Assembly: GCA_963827735.1 (NCBI GenBank) | Contig: CAWHBO010000003.1 | Span: forward strand, 124,001 to 188,000 | Length of the DNA: 64,000 nt | Direction: 5' to 3' | Source: CAWHBO01 sp963827735 | GTDB taxonomy: Bacteria; Patescibacteriota; Patescibacteriia; Patescibacteriales; UBA12075 | In this document: positions 7,588 to 16,279 of the stretch, piece after piece | Numbering within the stretch: position 1 is the stretch's first letter | How the letters are laid out: each line of letters starts with the position of its first letter | Notes under the pieces: model-generated | Seen by the model: the letters and a program-made list of their open reading frames with translations, nothing else | What the model was told of the DNA's origin: nothing | Database searches by the model: none | Translations under genes and position numbers: made by a program

Positions 7588-8778
7588 ATGAAACAAATTC
7601 TAGAAGGCTCCAACGCCATCGCCCTCACCATAAAAAACATAAACCCGGCAGTCATCTCCGCATATCCGATAACTCCCCAGACCCACATCGTGGAAGACTT
7701 GGCGAAATTCAAAGCTGACGGCGAAGCGGATTATGAATATGTAAGGGCGGAAAGCGAATTCGCGGCCGCCTCCATCGTGGCCGGGGCCTCGGCTGCCGGA
7801 GCGCGGGTCTATACCGCCACCAGTTCCCAGGGACTGCTTCTCATGGCGGAAGTGGTTTTTAACATCGCCGGGATGCGCTTACCAGTCGTCATGACCTGCG
7901 CCAATCGCGGCGTGTCCGCGCCAATCACGATCTGGAACGATCATCAAGACGCGATGACTGTCCGCGACGCCGGCTGGATCATGCTGTTTGCGGAAAATCA
8001 TCAGGAAGCCGTGGAACAGCATATTCTGGCTTATAAAATCGCGGAAAAAATGAGCCTACCGGTCATGGTCAATATTGACGGATTCATTCTGACGCATTCA
8101 TATGAAAGCGTAACCATTCCCACAGCCAAAGAAATCAAAAAGTTTCTGCCGGCGCATAAGCCGAAAAATGGCTCTTATCTGGACGTAAAAAATCCAGTTT
8201 CATTAGGAACCTTTGCCGCTCCGTCTGACTATCTGGAAATCAGGCAAGAACTGCATCGCGATCTGCGCAGCGCGCAAGCGGTCATCAAAGAAGAATATAA
8301 AATCCTGGCCGCCACTGTCCCTTCGGCCATGAAACAGATTGAACCGATGGTTAAAACCAACAACGGTCTGATTGAATACTATGGCCCGAAAAATCCCCGC
8401 ACGATCATTGTCGCCATGGGATCGGTGGTGGGGACCATCAAAGATGTGATTGACGAACATGACAAAAAAAGAGGCGTAAAATTTTATAACGCTGTCGGCA
8501 TCTTGAAGATAAAATCTTACCGCCCTTTCCCGCGCGAAGAAATCCTGCGCCTGATGAAAAATGTCAAGAATGTCGCAGTCATTGAAAAAGCCATCTCTTT
8601 GGGCGCCACCGACGGCCCGCTCAGCTTGGACATCAAAGCGGCTTTGAAAAACCATTCCCACGCTCATGTCGTTGACTATGTGGTCGGGCTTGGAGGCAGA
8701 GATATCACAAAAAAAATGATCAGCAATATCATAGAGCACAGTAAACTAAAAAATGATCATCTAAAATTCGTTGGATAA
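7588..8778 (+). CDS. porA: Pyruvate:ferredoxin oxidoreductase, alpha subunit
   Basis: Alpha subunit carrying the pyrimidine-binding part of the TPP site. Conserved PorA features: SAYPITPQTHIVEDLA near residue 25, RAESEFAAASIVAGASAAG, TATSSQGLLLMAE, the NRGVSAPITIWNDHQDAM segment and RDAGWI. The C-terminal third is the domain II fold found in the family (AMGSVVGTIKDVIDE). The length, 396 aa, is normal. The ATG lies just after the right arm of the inverted repeat. The partner beta subunit is 2.5 kb downstream, beyond an inserted block of four unrelated genes. Confidence 0.92.
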   Translation: MKQILEGSNAIALTIKNINPAVISAYPITPQTHIVEDLAKFKADGEADYEYVRAESEFAAASIVAGASAAGARVYTATSSQGLLLMAEVVFNIAGMRLPVVMTCANRGVSAPITIWNDHQDAMTVRDAGWIMLFAENHQEAVEQHILAYKIAEKMSLPVMVNIDGFILTHSYESVTIPTAKEIKKFLPAHKPKNGSYLDVKNPVSLGTFAAPSDYLEIRQELHRDLRSAQAVIKEEYKILAATVPSAMKQIEPMVKTNNGLIEYYGPKNPRTIIVAMGSVVGTIKDVIDEHDKKRGVKFYNAVGILKIKSYRPFPREEILRLMKNVKNVAVIEKAISLGATDGPLSLDIKAALKNHSHAHVVDYVVGLGGRDITKKMISNIIEHSKLKNDHLKFVG

Positions 8779-8795
8779 ATTTTATCCTTTAAAAT

Positions 8796-9521
8796 ATGAA
8801 ATTTAAAAAACAATTCATATTCCCTCCGGCTTGTTTTGCAGTCATGGCAATGGCGCTATTCTTCTTGCCGATAAGCGCTATGGCCGAGGGTATAACCATG
8901 AAATTTCAGATACCGATCGGTTCGTTAAAAGAAATGACGATTGATTCCAACTCCATCGGAAAATATATCTTAGCAATATACAATTACCTCATCGGCGGAG
9001 TGGGAATCCTGGCCACGGTCGTCATGATGTACGCCGGCGTGCTTTGGATAACCGCCGGAGGCAGTTCCGAACAGATCGGCAAAGCCAAAGGCTATATCGG
9101 CTCAGCTTTGACCGGACTGATTCTGGCTTTTGCATCGTACATGATTTTGCACACACTCAATCCTGATTTGCTTACTTTTAAGCCGATTGAATTGCCACCG
9201 CCAGCAGCGTTTGGATGTTGCAAGCCGAACGAAGGCAAAGCAAGCATGACAACAGAAACTGGATGCATGGGCACATGGAATGAAAAAAAAGTAGCCTACA
9301 ATGAAAATTGTATTGATAATTCAATGGGGTATTGCGTGATAATTTCAAGCGGAGGAGAAACAGGCGAAACCGCATCCTGCCGGATGCTAGACAATATTCA
9401 ATGCGACCAACAACAGACCTCTGGAATTGGTTATGCTATAACCACCATCTGGAGCCTAGAAGTGCTGTCGGACTCAGAGTGCACAGAAGAAATCTGCAAA
9501 AAAAATGGAAAATGCTGGTAA
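8796..9521 (+). CDS. Pilin-like (TrbC/VirB2-type) membrane protein
   Basis: Signal peptide (residues 1-31, cut after SAMAEG), then two closely spaced hydrophobic helices: YLIGGVGILATVVMMYAGVL and the second beginning IGSALTGLILAFASYMIL, separated by the charged turn GGSSEQIGKAKGY. This is the pattern of VirB2/TrbC-like pilins, abundant in CPR genomes. The C-terminal half is cysteine-rich (nine or more Cys) and probably extracellular with disulfides. It lies 12 nt upstream of a close paralogue with the same central domain. Function in a type IV secretion/pilus-like structure is inferred from topology. Confidence 0.7.
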   Translation: MKFKKQFIFPPACFAVMAMALFFLPISAMAEGITMKFQIPIGSLKEMTIDSNSIGKYILAIYNYLIGGVGILATVVMMYAGVLWITAGGSSEQIGKAKGYIGSALTGLILAFASYMILHTLNPDLLTFKPIELPPPAAFGCCKPNEGKASMTTETGCMGTWNEKKVAYNENCIDNSMGYCVIISSGGETGETASCRMLDNIQCDQQQTSGIGYAITTIWSLEVLSDSECTEEICKKNGKCW

Positions 9522-9533
9522 TTATAAATATTT

Positions 9534-10520
9534 ATGTTTCTCCGCCGTAAAACTTCAAAGATAATCAGCGCCGTATTCGCCCTCCTCATCATCGGGCAGT
9601 CTTCGGCGTTCCTGATTTCCAGCGCCTCAAGCCATTCCGCTTCGGCCGCCGTTTCCGCCGCTCAAATTGAAGACAACAATCCCCTTTCAAGGCTGCAGAT
9701 AAAAATTCCCGGACTGGACGACCTGATAAAAGACCACAAAGTAACTTGTGATACAAATGCCAGCAGATGCTCAATTCCTTGGATCAGCCTGTATATCGCC
9801 GCCTGGTATAAATACCTGATCGGCGGCATCGGCATTCTGGCCACCGTGATGATGATGTACGCCGGCGTGCTTTGGATAACCGCCGGCGGCAGTTCCGAGC
9901 AGATCGGCAAAGCCAAAGGCTATATCGGTTCATCATTGACCGGCCTGATCCTTGCGATCAGTTCATATATGATCCTTTATCAGATCAATCCTGATATGAT
10001 CAACCTCAAGCCGATTGAGGTGGCGATTCCGGAAGATAAAACTGAAAAAATCGTCTTATCGTCTAGTCAGGATACGGAAATCAGAGCGGTACTGCAAAAT
10101 GAAAATATTTTTATAAACAAACAAAATTGTGAGGTGGTGGGCTACATTGGCTGCACCAGCCTTGATGGCTTGCCACCAATGGCAGTAAACGGGGTGATAA
10201 ACATCAAACGAGCGCTTGGCTACAAAGGGAGTGTCACAATCACCGGCGGTACAGAGGCTGGACATAAGGAACACGGGCAAGGCAAGCCGGTGATTGACTT
10301 GCGGTTTTGCCCGGCCGGGGATTGTCTCAACATCGATAAAAACATAGAATTGCTAAACTATATGCACAAACAGACCGGACTGGGATTAGGAGATGCTTTT
10401 GAATATAATAAAAAATACACCTCCACTGATGGAAACTTTGAAACGATGCTGGAGAAAAACGCAGACGGATCAGAACATTTCCATGTCAGATTCCTTAAAC
10501 TAGCAGAGCTGGAAGACTGA
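9534..10520 (+). CDS. Pilin-like membrane domain fused to a D,D-peptidase-like domain
   Basis: N-terminal signal (residues 1-40), then the same two-helix block as the preceding gene (YLIGGIGILATVMMMYAGVL, GGSSEQIGKAKGYIG), nearly identical at DNA level. The last 130 residues form a separate soluble domain with a zinc-peptidase look: GTEAGH, then HGQGKPVIDLRF, then EHFHVRF. The His..Asp..HxH spacing resembles M15 D-Ala-D-Ala peptidases, which suggests murein trimming during assembly of a pilus-like structure. Peptidase assignment is tentative. The tandem arrangement and shared DNA stretch point to a recent duplication. Confidence 0.65.
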   Translation: MFLRRKTSKIISAVFALLIIGQSSAFLISSASSHSASAAVSAAQIEDNNPLSRLQIKIPGLDDLIKDHKVTCDTNASRCSIPWISLYIAAWYKYLIGGIGILATVMMMYAGVLWITAGGSSEQIGKAKGYIGSSLTGLILAISSYMILYQINPDMINLKPIEVAIPEDKTEKIVLSSSQDTEIRAVLQNENIFINKQNCEVVGYIGCTSLDGLPPMAVNGVINIKRALGYKGSVTITGGTEAGHKEHGQGKPVIDLRFCPAGDCLNIDKNIELLNYMHKQTGLGLGDAFEYNKKYTSTDGNFETMLEKNADGSEHFHVRFLKLAELED

Positions 10521-10538
10521 TTATTTTTAAAAATTTTT

Positions 10539-10754
10539 ATGCTCTACTTTACCAAATACGCTGAAAATAAATTTGAGGTGCTTAACAAGCATAAAGTTTT
10601 TTTTACGAAAGAACAGATTGAAGACATTGTAAATTGTCCGGATAAGGTAAATAAGAAAGGAAGATATCTGGCCGCGCGCAAGGAGAATGTGAAAGTGGTA
10701 TATGACAAAAAAAGTGACGTTGTTAGAGTGATAACGTTTTATCCTGTAAAATAA
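10539..10754 (+). CDS. DUF4258 protein, possible toxin
   Basis: 71-aa DUF4258-type protein (YFTKYAENKFEVLNKHKVFFTKEQIEDIV, and the conserved KVVYDKKSDVVRVITFYP strand). Families of this shape often pair with a DUF2283 protein in toxin-antitoxin-like loci, and such a protein follows at 10912. The two genes are separated by a 150-nt purine/pyrimidine inverted repeat rather than overlapping as in ordinary TA pairs. The gene lies inside the block that separates porA from porB. The toxin role is inferred from family pairing only. Confidence 0.65.
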   Translation: MLYFTKYAENKFEVLNKHKVFFTKEQIEDIVNCPDKVNKKGRYLAARKENVKVVYDKKSDVVRVITFYPVK

Positions 10755-10756
10755 AA

Positions 10757-10910
10757 AGAACAAGAAGAATAAAAAGAAAAATAAAATAAAAAGAACGAGA
10801 AAATAAATAAGAATAAAAAGAACGAGAAGAATAAAAAATTAAATAGTTTAATTCTTATTTATCTTATTTATCTTATTTATCTTATTTTTCTTATTTGTCT
10901 TTTTACTTCG
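10757..10910. repeat. Purine/pyrimidine inverted repeat
   Basis: AAAGAACAAGAAGAATAAAA units to about 10845, then complementary TTCTTATTTATCTTATTTAT units to 10908. It would form a long imperfect hairpin between the DUF4258 and DUF2283 genes. Confidence 0.75.
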
Positions 10911-10911
10911 T

Positions 10912-11121
10912 ATGCTCTACGACCCCGAAGCCAACATCTTATCAATTGAAATCGCCAAAAGCGAAATCTCCCACGCCCGCGAGTTTGGGAATTTTATCGT
11001 CCACCTGTCCCCCGCCGGCAAACCGGTCCTGATTGAAATCCTGGACGCGTCAAAATTCATGGGACAGATTGAGAAGCTGAAGAATTTGGGAGAGATCAAG
11101 GGGGTCGTGACAGCGAATTGA
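10912..11121 (+). CDS. DUF2283 protein, possible antitoxin
   Basis: 69-aa DUF2283 family protein: MLYDPEANILSIEI, then a NFIVHLSPAGKPVLIEILDAS strand pair that is the family signature. DUF2283 proteins are small beta proteins commonly found next to DUF4258 genes and proposed to be antitoxins. The start follows a T/C-rich repeat arm with no clear Shine-Dalgarno. It is the last gene of the inserted block before porB. Confidence 0.75.
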   Translation: MLYDPEANILSIEIAKSEISHAREFGNFIVHLSPAGKPVLIEILDASKFMGQIEKLKNLGEIKGVVTAN

Positions 11122-11157
11122 TTATGTTTTTTATTGAAATAATCGTATAACCTATTA

Positions 11158-11271
11158 TAGTTAATTAGTTTATTAGTTAACTAGGGTTGTATTTACGTGT
11201 TTAATTGTAAAAACTATGTGTCAAATTTCCCAATTAACTAATCAACTAATTAACTAATCAACTAATAAGAT
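11158..11271. repeat. Inverted TTAATTAG repeats upstream of porB
   Basis: TAGTTAATTAGTTTATTAG at 11158-11176 faces CAATTAACTAATCAACTAAT at 11231-11250, with a 50-nt loop. The right arm runs up to the porB start codon. Confidence 0.8.
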
Positions 11272-12189
11272 ATGCCCACAAAAACAATAAAACAAGTAAA
11301 AACCAAGTCGTTACTGGCTCCCGGCCACCGCGGCTGCGCGGGTTGTGGCCAATTGCTGGCAGCCAGGATTGTGGCCAACACGCTCGGGCCGAATACCATC
11401 ATTGCCAATTCCACCGGATGCCTGGAGGTAACAACTTCCCCTTATCCGCAAAGCGCCTGGGGCATGCCGTGGGTGCATTCGCTGTTTGAAAATTCTGCGG
11501 CAGTCGCTTCCGGCATCTTGGCAACGCTAAAAACACAAGGTAAAGACAAAGAAATAAAAGTCGTAGCCCAAGGCGGCGACGGCGGAACCTTTGATATCGG
11601 CTTCGGCCTCATTTCCGGCATGTGGGAGCGCGGAGAAAACATCCTTTACGTCTGTTATGACAATGAAGCTTACGCCAACACCGGCATGCAGGCTTCCGGA
11701 GCAACGCCGCATGGCAGCTCCACCACCACCACTCCGGCTGGCACCGGAAATACCATTGATGCCATCGGTTCACACTTAAGAAAAAAAGATATGATCGCCA
11801 TCGCTCTGGCGCACGGACTTAACTATGTCGCCCAGACAACCGTCGGTTTCATCGCCGACATTGAAAACAAAGTAAAAAAAGCCATGGCCACTGAAGGTCC
11901 TTCTTATATCCAAATCATGGTCCCCTGCGTGCCGGGATGGAAAATCAAACCGGAAGACACGCTCAAAGTGGCGCGTTTGGGAGCGCAAACCGGCCTTTAC
12001 CCGATCATTGAATATGTGAATGGAATTTTAACCAGCAAACAAAAAGTCGGCGCCACTCCTCCCAAAGCGGAAGAATATCTGAAACTGCAAGGGCGCTTCG
12101 CTCATCTCTTCAAAACGGCCCAAGGCAAAAAAGAGCTGGAATTCATACAGCAGATTGCCGAGGGGAATATCAGGAAATACGGACTATAA
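11272..12189 (+). CDS. porB: Pyruvate:ferredoxin oxidoreductase, beta subunit
   Basis: TPP-binding catalytic subunit. Features: GHRGCAGCGQLLAAR with the Fe-S-associated CxxC near residues 19-22, the TPP/Mg motif GGDGGTFDIG ending in YDNEAYANTG, and the TPHGSSTTTTPAG loop. 305 aa is the usual length. It completes the por complex (C, D, A, B) and is followed by two stacked terminator hairpins. Its separation from porA by about 2.5 kb of unrelated genes is unusual for this operon. Confidence 0.93.
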   Translation: MPTKTIKQVKTKSLLAPGHRGCAGCGQLLAARIVANTLGPNTIIANSTGCLEVTTSPYPQSAWGMPWVHSLFENSAAVASGILATLKTQGKDKEIKVVAQGGDGGTFDIGFGLISGMWERGENILYVCYDNEAYANTGMQASGATPHGSSTTTTPAGTGNTIDAIGSHLRKKDMIAIALAHGLNYVAQTTVGFIADIENKVKKAMATEGPSYIQIMVPCVPGWKIKPEDTLKVARLGAQTGLYPIIEYVNGILTSKQKVGATPPKAEEYLKLQGRFAHLFKTAQGKKELEFIQQIAEGNIRKYGL

Positions 12190-12262
12190 TTCCCTCCCCC
12201 AACCCCCTCCTGAAGGAGGGGGAATTATAAAAAAATAGCCCTGCAAATGCAGGGCTATTTTT
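12190..12262. terminator. Double bidirectional terminator between porB and rpoC
   Basis: First hairpin AATTCCCTCC / GGAGGGGGAATT, then AATAGCCCTGC / GCAGGGCTATT followed by TTTT. It separates two convergent transcription units. Confidence 0.85.
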
Positions 12263-12274
12263 ATGTTAAACGTC

Positions 12275-15200
12275 TTAATCCTTTTTGTTGTACACTCCCC
12301 TTTCCACCTTTCCTTCATATCCGGTACCGGCGGGAATCAGCCGGCCGATGATGACGTTTTCCTTGAGTCCTTCCAGATAGTCAATCTTTCCGGAAACGGA
12401 AGCTTCAATGAGCACCCTGGCCGTCTCTTGAAACGAAGCGGCAGACAAGAAGCTGTCAGTCGTAAGCGAAGCTTTGGTGATGCCCATGAGCAATCTTTCC
12501 ACCTTTGCTTCTTTTCCGCCTTCCAGCTTGGCTTTATCATTAGCTCTCATAACCACGGCATTTTCCGAAACTTCTCCCGGAAGCAAATCTGTTCCGCCGG
12601 AATCAAGAATGAAGAATCGGGAAAACATCTGTTTGGCGATGATCTCAACGTGCTTGTCGTTCAGCGGCTGGCCCTGAGATGAATACACGCTCTGAATCTC
12701 CTTGATGATATACTTTTGAGTCTGCAGTTTGTCTCTCAATTTGAAAAGCTGCTGCAAATCAATGCTGCCATCGGTCAATTGATCGCCTTTTTCAACTTTG
12801 TCGCCGTCCTTGAAAAGAATGGCCATGCCTTTGCTCACCACGAACTCTTTGGCCTTCTTGGTTTTCCCTGTCACCTTGATATATTTATCTTCAACTTTCA
12901 CCTCGCCGCTGTTGTCTGACAAAACTTTTTCCTTGCCGACCAAAAACAAGACATCGCCGGATTTTATTTCCTCCCCGTCTTTGACCTTGATGACAACATC
13001 GGCTTTCTTCTGTTTTTTCTCGGTTTTCAATTCAATCGCTTTCATCGCCTCCGCAAAATGATACTTTACCGCGGTATCCCCCAGATATTCAATCTTGAGA
13101 ATTTTAGACTGAGGATTGACGATGGTGGTCCGTCCTTTTTCATCTTCAATCGTCCTTTGCGCGTGTTCAATCTTGATTTCGCCCGCGACATCGGCGATGA
13201 TCGCTTTGCGCTTGGGCGGCCGGGCTTCAAAAATCTCTTCCACTCTCGGCAAGCCTTGAGTGATATCCTCAACCCCGGCGATACCTCCTGAATGGAAAGT
13301 TCTCATGGTCAACTGAGTTCCCGGTTCTCCAATGGATTGGGCTGCGATCGTGCCGACTGCAGTACCCATCTTTACGGTCTCGTTGTGCCCAAGGTCCCAT
13401 CCGTAGCACTTGACGCATACGCCTCTGTGCAACCGGCAACTTAAGACCGATCTGATGATTGCTTCTTCGATCTTCTCTTCAGCAATGCTATCAAGGACAT
13501 CGTCGTCTACCAAAATATCTTTTTTAAGTATCACTTCGCCTTTTGTATTCTTCAGATCCTGGGCAAGATAACGGCCAAGCAATCGGCTTTTCAAATCAAG
13601 CCCGAGTTCATCGCTTTCTTTCTGGGTTATCAAAAGGCCTACTTCATCATGGCAATCATCTTCCGTGACCACCACATCTTGAGAAACATCCACGAGCCTT
13701 CTGGTAAGGTATCCGGCATTGGCGGTACGGAGAGCGGTATCGGAAAGCCCTTTTCTCACGCCGTGAGTGGAAATAAAGTATTCCAAAACCCCGAAGCCTT
13801 TCTTAAAATTACCTTTCACCGGCAATTCAATGATGTCTCCCGAAGGACTCGTAACCAATCCTTTCATTCCCAGAATCTGCGTCAGCTGCGCCCAAGATCC
13901 GCGCGCGCCGGATTCAATCATGGAGTAAACCGGCCCTTCTTTTGACAATCCGGCTTTGCAGATATCGGTAACTTTTTCTTTAACCCCGGACCAAAGCTCA
14001 ATGACTTTGGCATATCTTTCCGACTCGGTTAAAAGACCGTCATCGTATTGGTCTTGGATCTTTTCAACGACTTCCTGAGCTTCGTCTATCAAACGGTCTT
14101 TCTCGTCAAACTTCGGCAAATCGCCGATGCTCCAAGAAAGTCCGCTCTTCGTGATAAAGCTGAAAGCTTCCTCTTTAAGTTCATCCAGGAAAACCACGGT
14201 CTTTTCATTTCCATAGTACCGATAGCATTTTTTTACCAAATTCTTCAGTTTGCTCTTTCCGACCACTTCGTTGACGAACTTCAATTTTTCAGGAAGAATA
14301 TCGTTAAAGATCACCCTGCCGACCGTTGTCTTGATGGACTCTCCGGAGGCGCTTAATCTTACAAATATAGGATCGTGCAACCCGATTCTTTTAAGCTCAT
14401 ACGCTAATTTTGCGTCTTCTTCAGAGTAAAATCTTTTCATGTCCTTCTCTTCTTTCTTTTCATTGGAATCCTGAGTGATATAAAAAGTTCCCCAAACGAT
14501 GTCTTGGCTCGGCGCGACCACCGGATCGCCGGTGGCGGGCTTGAGCAGATTTTTGGAAGACAGCATGATCTCGGCCGCTTCTTTCTTGGCTTCTTTCGTA
14601 AGCGGCAAATGGACCGCCATCTGGTCGCCGTCAAAGTCGGCGTTAAACGCGCTGCAGACCAAAGGATGAATCTGGATCGCTTTGCCTTCAATCAGGATCG
14701 GCTTAAAAGCCTGGATACCCAAGCGGTGCAGGGTAGGGGCGCGGTTCAGCATCACGAACGAACCTTGCGTGATATCTTCCAAAATGTCCCACACAATGTC
14801 GGCTCCGGATTCAATGAACCGGGAAGCGCTCCTGACATTGTGCACAATCTCTTTTTCTATCAATTTGCTGATGATGAATGGCTTAAACAATTCCACAGCC
14901 ATGATCTTCGGCAGTCCGCACTGATCAAGATTCAGGTGAGGGTTGACCACGATGACGCTACGACCGGAATAGTCAATTCTTTTTCCAAGAAGATTTTGTC
15001 TGAACCGGCCTTGCTTTCCTTTCAACGAATCTGCTAAAGACTTGAGCATCCGCTTCTGTCCCGTGGAAGCGACCACCGTTTTTCCGTGCCGGGCGGAATT
15101 GTCAATCAAAGCGTCAACCGCTTCCTGCAACATGCGCTTCTCATTGCGGCAGATGACTTCCGGCGCGTTCAGGTCCAACAGCTGCCTTAAACGGTTGTTA

Positions 15201-16246
15201 CGATTGATAACGCGGCGATATAAGTCATTCAGATCGGAAGTCGCGAAACGTCCGCCATCCAGCGCCACCATCGGCCTTAGATCCGGAGGAATGACAGGCA
15301 CGGTCGTTAAAATCATCCATTCCGGCCTGATGTTGTTCGCCTCCAAACTCTTGTACAGCTTAAGTCTTCTGGTCATCTTTTCTTTCTTGGAATCAATTGC
15401 AACCAGCAGTTCAGCTTCCACGCTTTTTATAGTCTTTTTTAAATCTATTTTTTCGAGTAGCATTCTGACGGATTCCGCGCCGATACCCGCTTCAAAGATA
15501 TGCCCGTATTTAAGGCTCAGATTCTGATAAGTGTTCTCGGAAATGATAAGGAGAGGCTTAAGTTCTTTAAGCTCGCGCTGGGCTTGTCCAAAAGCGTCCT
15601 GGAGCTTGTTTAATTTTTCATCCTTAAGCTTGGACAGAGAATCAATTTCTTTCTTTACTTCATCATCCGCTTCTTCTTTCGTCTTGCCGGCCTGCATCAT
15701 CTTGGCTTTACGGTTCTTGATTTCCAAAACCTGGCGTTCAAAATCATTCTCAATGTTTTTTTTCTTCTGCTTATATTCATTCTTGATCTGCTCAATCGTC
15801 TGATTCTTAAGCTCCTCGTTCACATCAGTGATGATGAAAGAAGCGAAATAAACGACTTTTTCCAAGGCTTGCATGGATAGGTCAAGCAACAGTCCGATTT
15901 TTGAAGACAGCCCGCGCAAGAACCAGATATGCGTGCATGGCGTCTGGAGCGTTATATGCCCCATGCGCTCGCGCCTGACAGCGCTCCTTGTCACTTCCAC
16001 TCCGCATTTATCGCAGATGATGCCTTTGTAGCGGATCTTCTTGTATTTTCCGCAATAGCACTCCCAGTCCTTGGAAGGACCGAAGATTTTTTCGCAGAAC
16101 AAGCCTTCTTTTTCCGGCTTTTGCGTGCGATAATTTATGGTTTCCGGACGCGTAACTTCACCGAATGACCACTCCAAGATATCTTCCGGCGACGCCAGCT
16201 TTAATCTGATGGCGTCGAAATCTGTTGTTTTTATCGGATTTATCAT
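12275..16246 (-). CDS. rpoC: RNA polymerase beta' subunit
   Basis: Largest subunit of RNA polymerase. The N-terminal zinc site (CYCGKYKKIRYKGIICDKC) lies near residues 62-80, the catalytic Mg loop NADFDGDQMAVHLP near residue 534, and the second zinc cluster (CRLHRGVCVKC) near residue 938. The bridge/trigger segment includes MRTFHSGG. 1323 aa is a typical length. It is 33 nt downstream of rpoB and cotranscribed with it. Numerous shadow ORFs on the plus strand are not genes. Confidence 0.98.
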   Translation of the reverse strand: MINPIKTTDFDAIRLKLASPEDILEWSFGEVTRPETINYRTQKPEKEGLFCEKIFGPSKDWECYCGKYKKIRYKGIICDKCGVEVTRSAVRRERMGHITLQTPCTHIWFLRGLSSKIGLLLDLSMQALEKVVYFASFIITDVNEELKNQTIEQIKNEYKQKKKNIENDFERQVLEIKNRKAKMMQAGKTKEEADDEVKKEIDSLSKLKDEKLNKLQDAFGQAQRELKELKPLLIISENTYQNLSLKYGHIFEAGIGAESVRMLLEKIDLKKTIKSVEAELLVAIDSKKEKMTRRLKLYKSLEANNIRPEWMILTTVPVIPPDLRPMVALDGGRFATSDLNDLYRRVINRNNRLRQLLDLNAPEVICRNEKRMLQEAVDALIDNSARHGKTVVASTGQKRMLKSLADSLKGKQGRFRQNLLGKRIDYSGRSVIVVNPHLNLDQCGLPKIMAVELFKPFIISKLIEKEIVHNVRSASRFIESGADIVWDILEDITQGSFVMLNRAPTLHRLGIQAFKPILIEGKAIQIHPLVCSAFNADFDGDQMAVHLPLTKEAKKEAAEIMLSSKNLLKPATGDPVVAPSQDIVWGTFYITQDSNEKKEEKDMKRFYSEEDAKLAYELKRIGLHDPIFVRLSASGESIKTTVGRVIFNDILPEKLKFVNEVVGKSKLKNLVKKCYRYYGNEKTVVFLDELKEEAFSFITKSGLSWSIGDLPKFDEKDRLIDEAQEVVEKIQDQYDDGLLTESERYAKVIELWSGVKEKVTDICKAGLSKEGPVYSMIESGARGSWAQLTQILGMKGLVTSPSGDIIELPVKGNFKKGFGVLEYFISTHGVRKGLSDTALRTANAGYLTRRLVDVSQDVVVTEDDCHDEVGLLITQKESDELGLDLKSRLLGRYLAQDLKNTKGEVILKKDILVDDDVLDSIAEEKIEEAIIRSVLSCRLHRGVCVKCYGWDLGHNETVKMGTAVGTIAAQSIGEPGTQLTMRTFHSGGIAGVEDITQGLPRVEEIFEARPPKRKAIIADVAGEIKIEHAQRTIEDEKGRTTIVNPQSKILKIEYLGDTAVKYHFAEAMKAIELKTEKKQKKADVVIKVKDGEEIKSGDVLFLVGKEKVLSDNSGEVKVEDKYIKVTGKTKKAKEFVVSKGMAILFKDGDKVEKGDQLTDGSIDLQQLFKLRDKLQTQKYIIKEIQSVYSSQGQPLNDKHVEIIAKQMFSRFFILDSGGTDLLPGEVSENAVVMRANDKAKLEGGKEAKVERLLMGITKASLTTDSFLSAASFQETARVLIEASVSGKIDYLEGLKENVIIGRLIPAGTGYEGKVERGVYNKKD

Positions 16247-16279
16247 AATTTTTATATAATGATTTATTTATCTTAAGAG

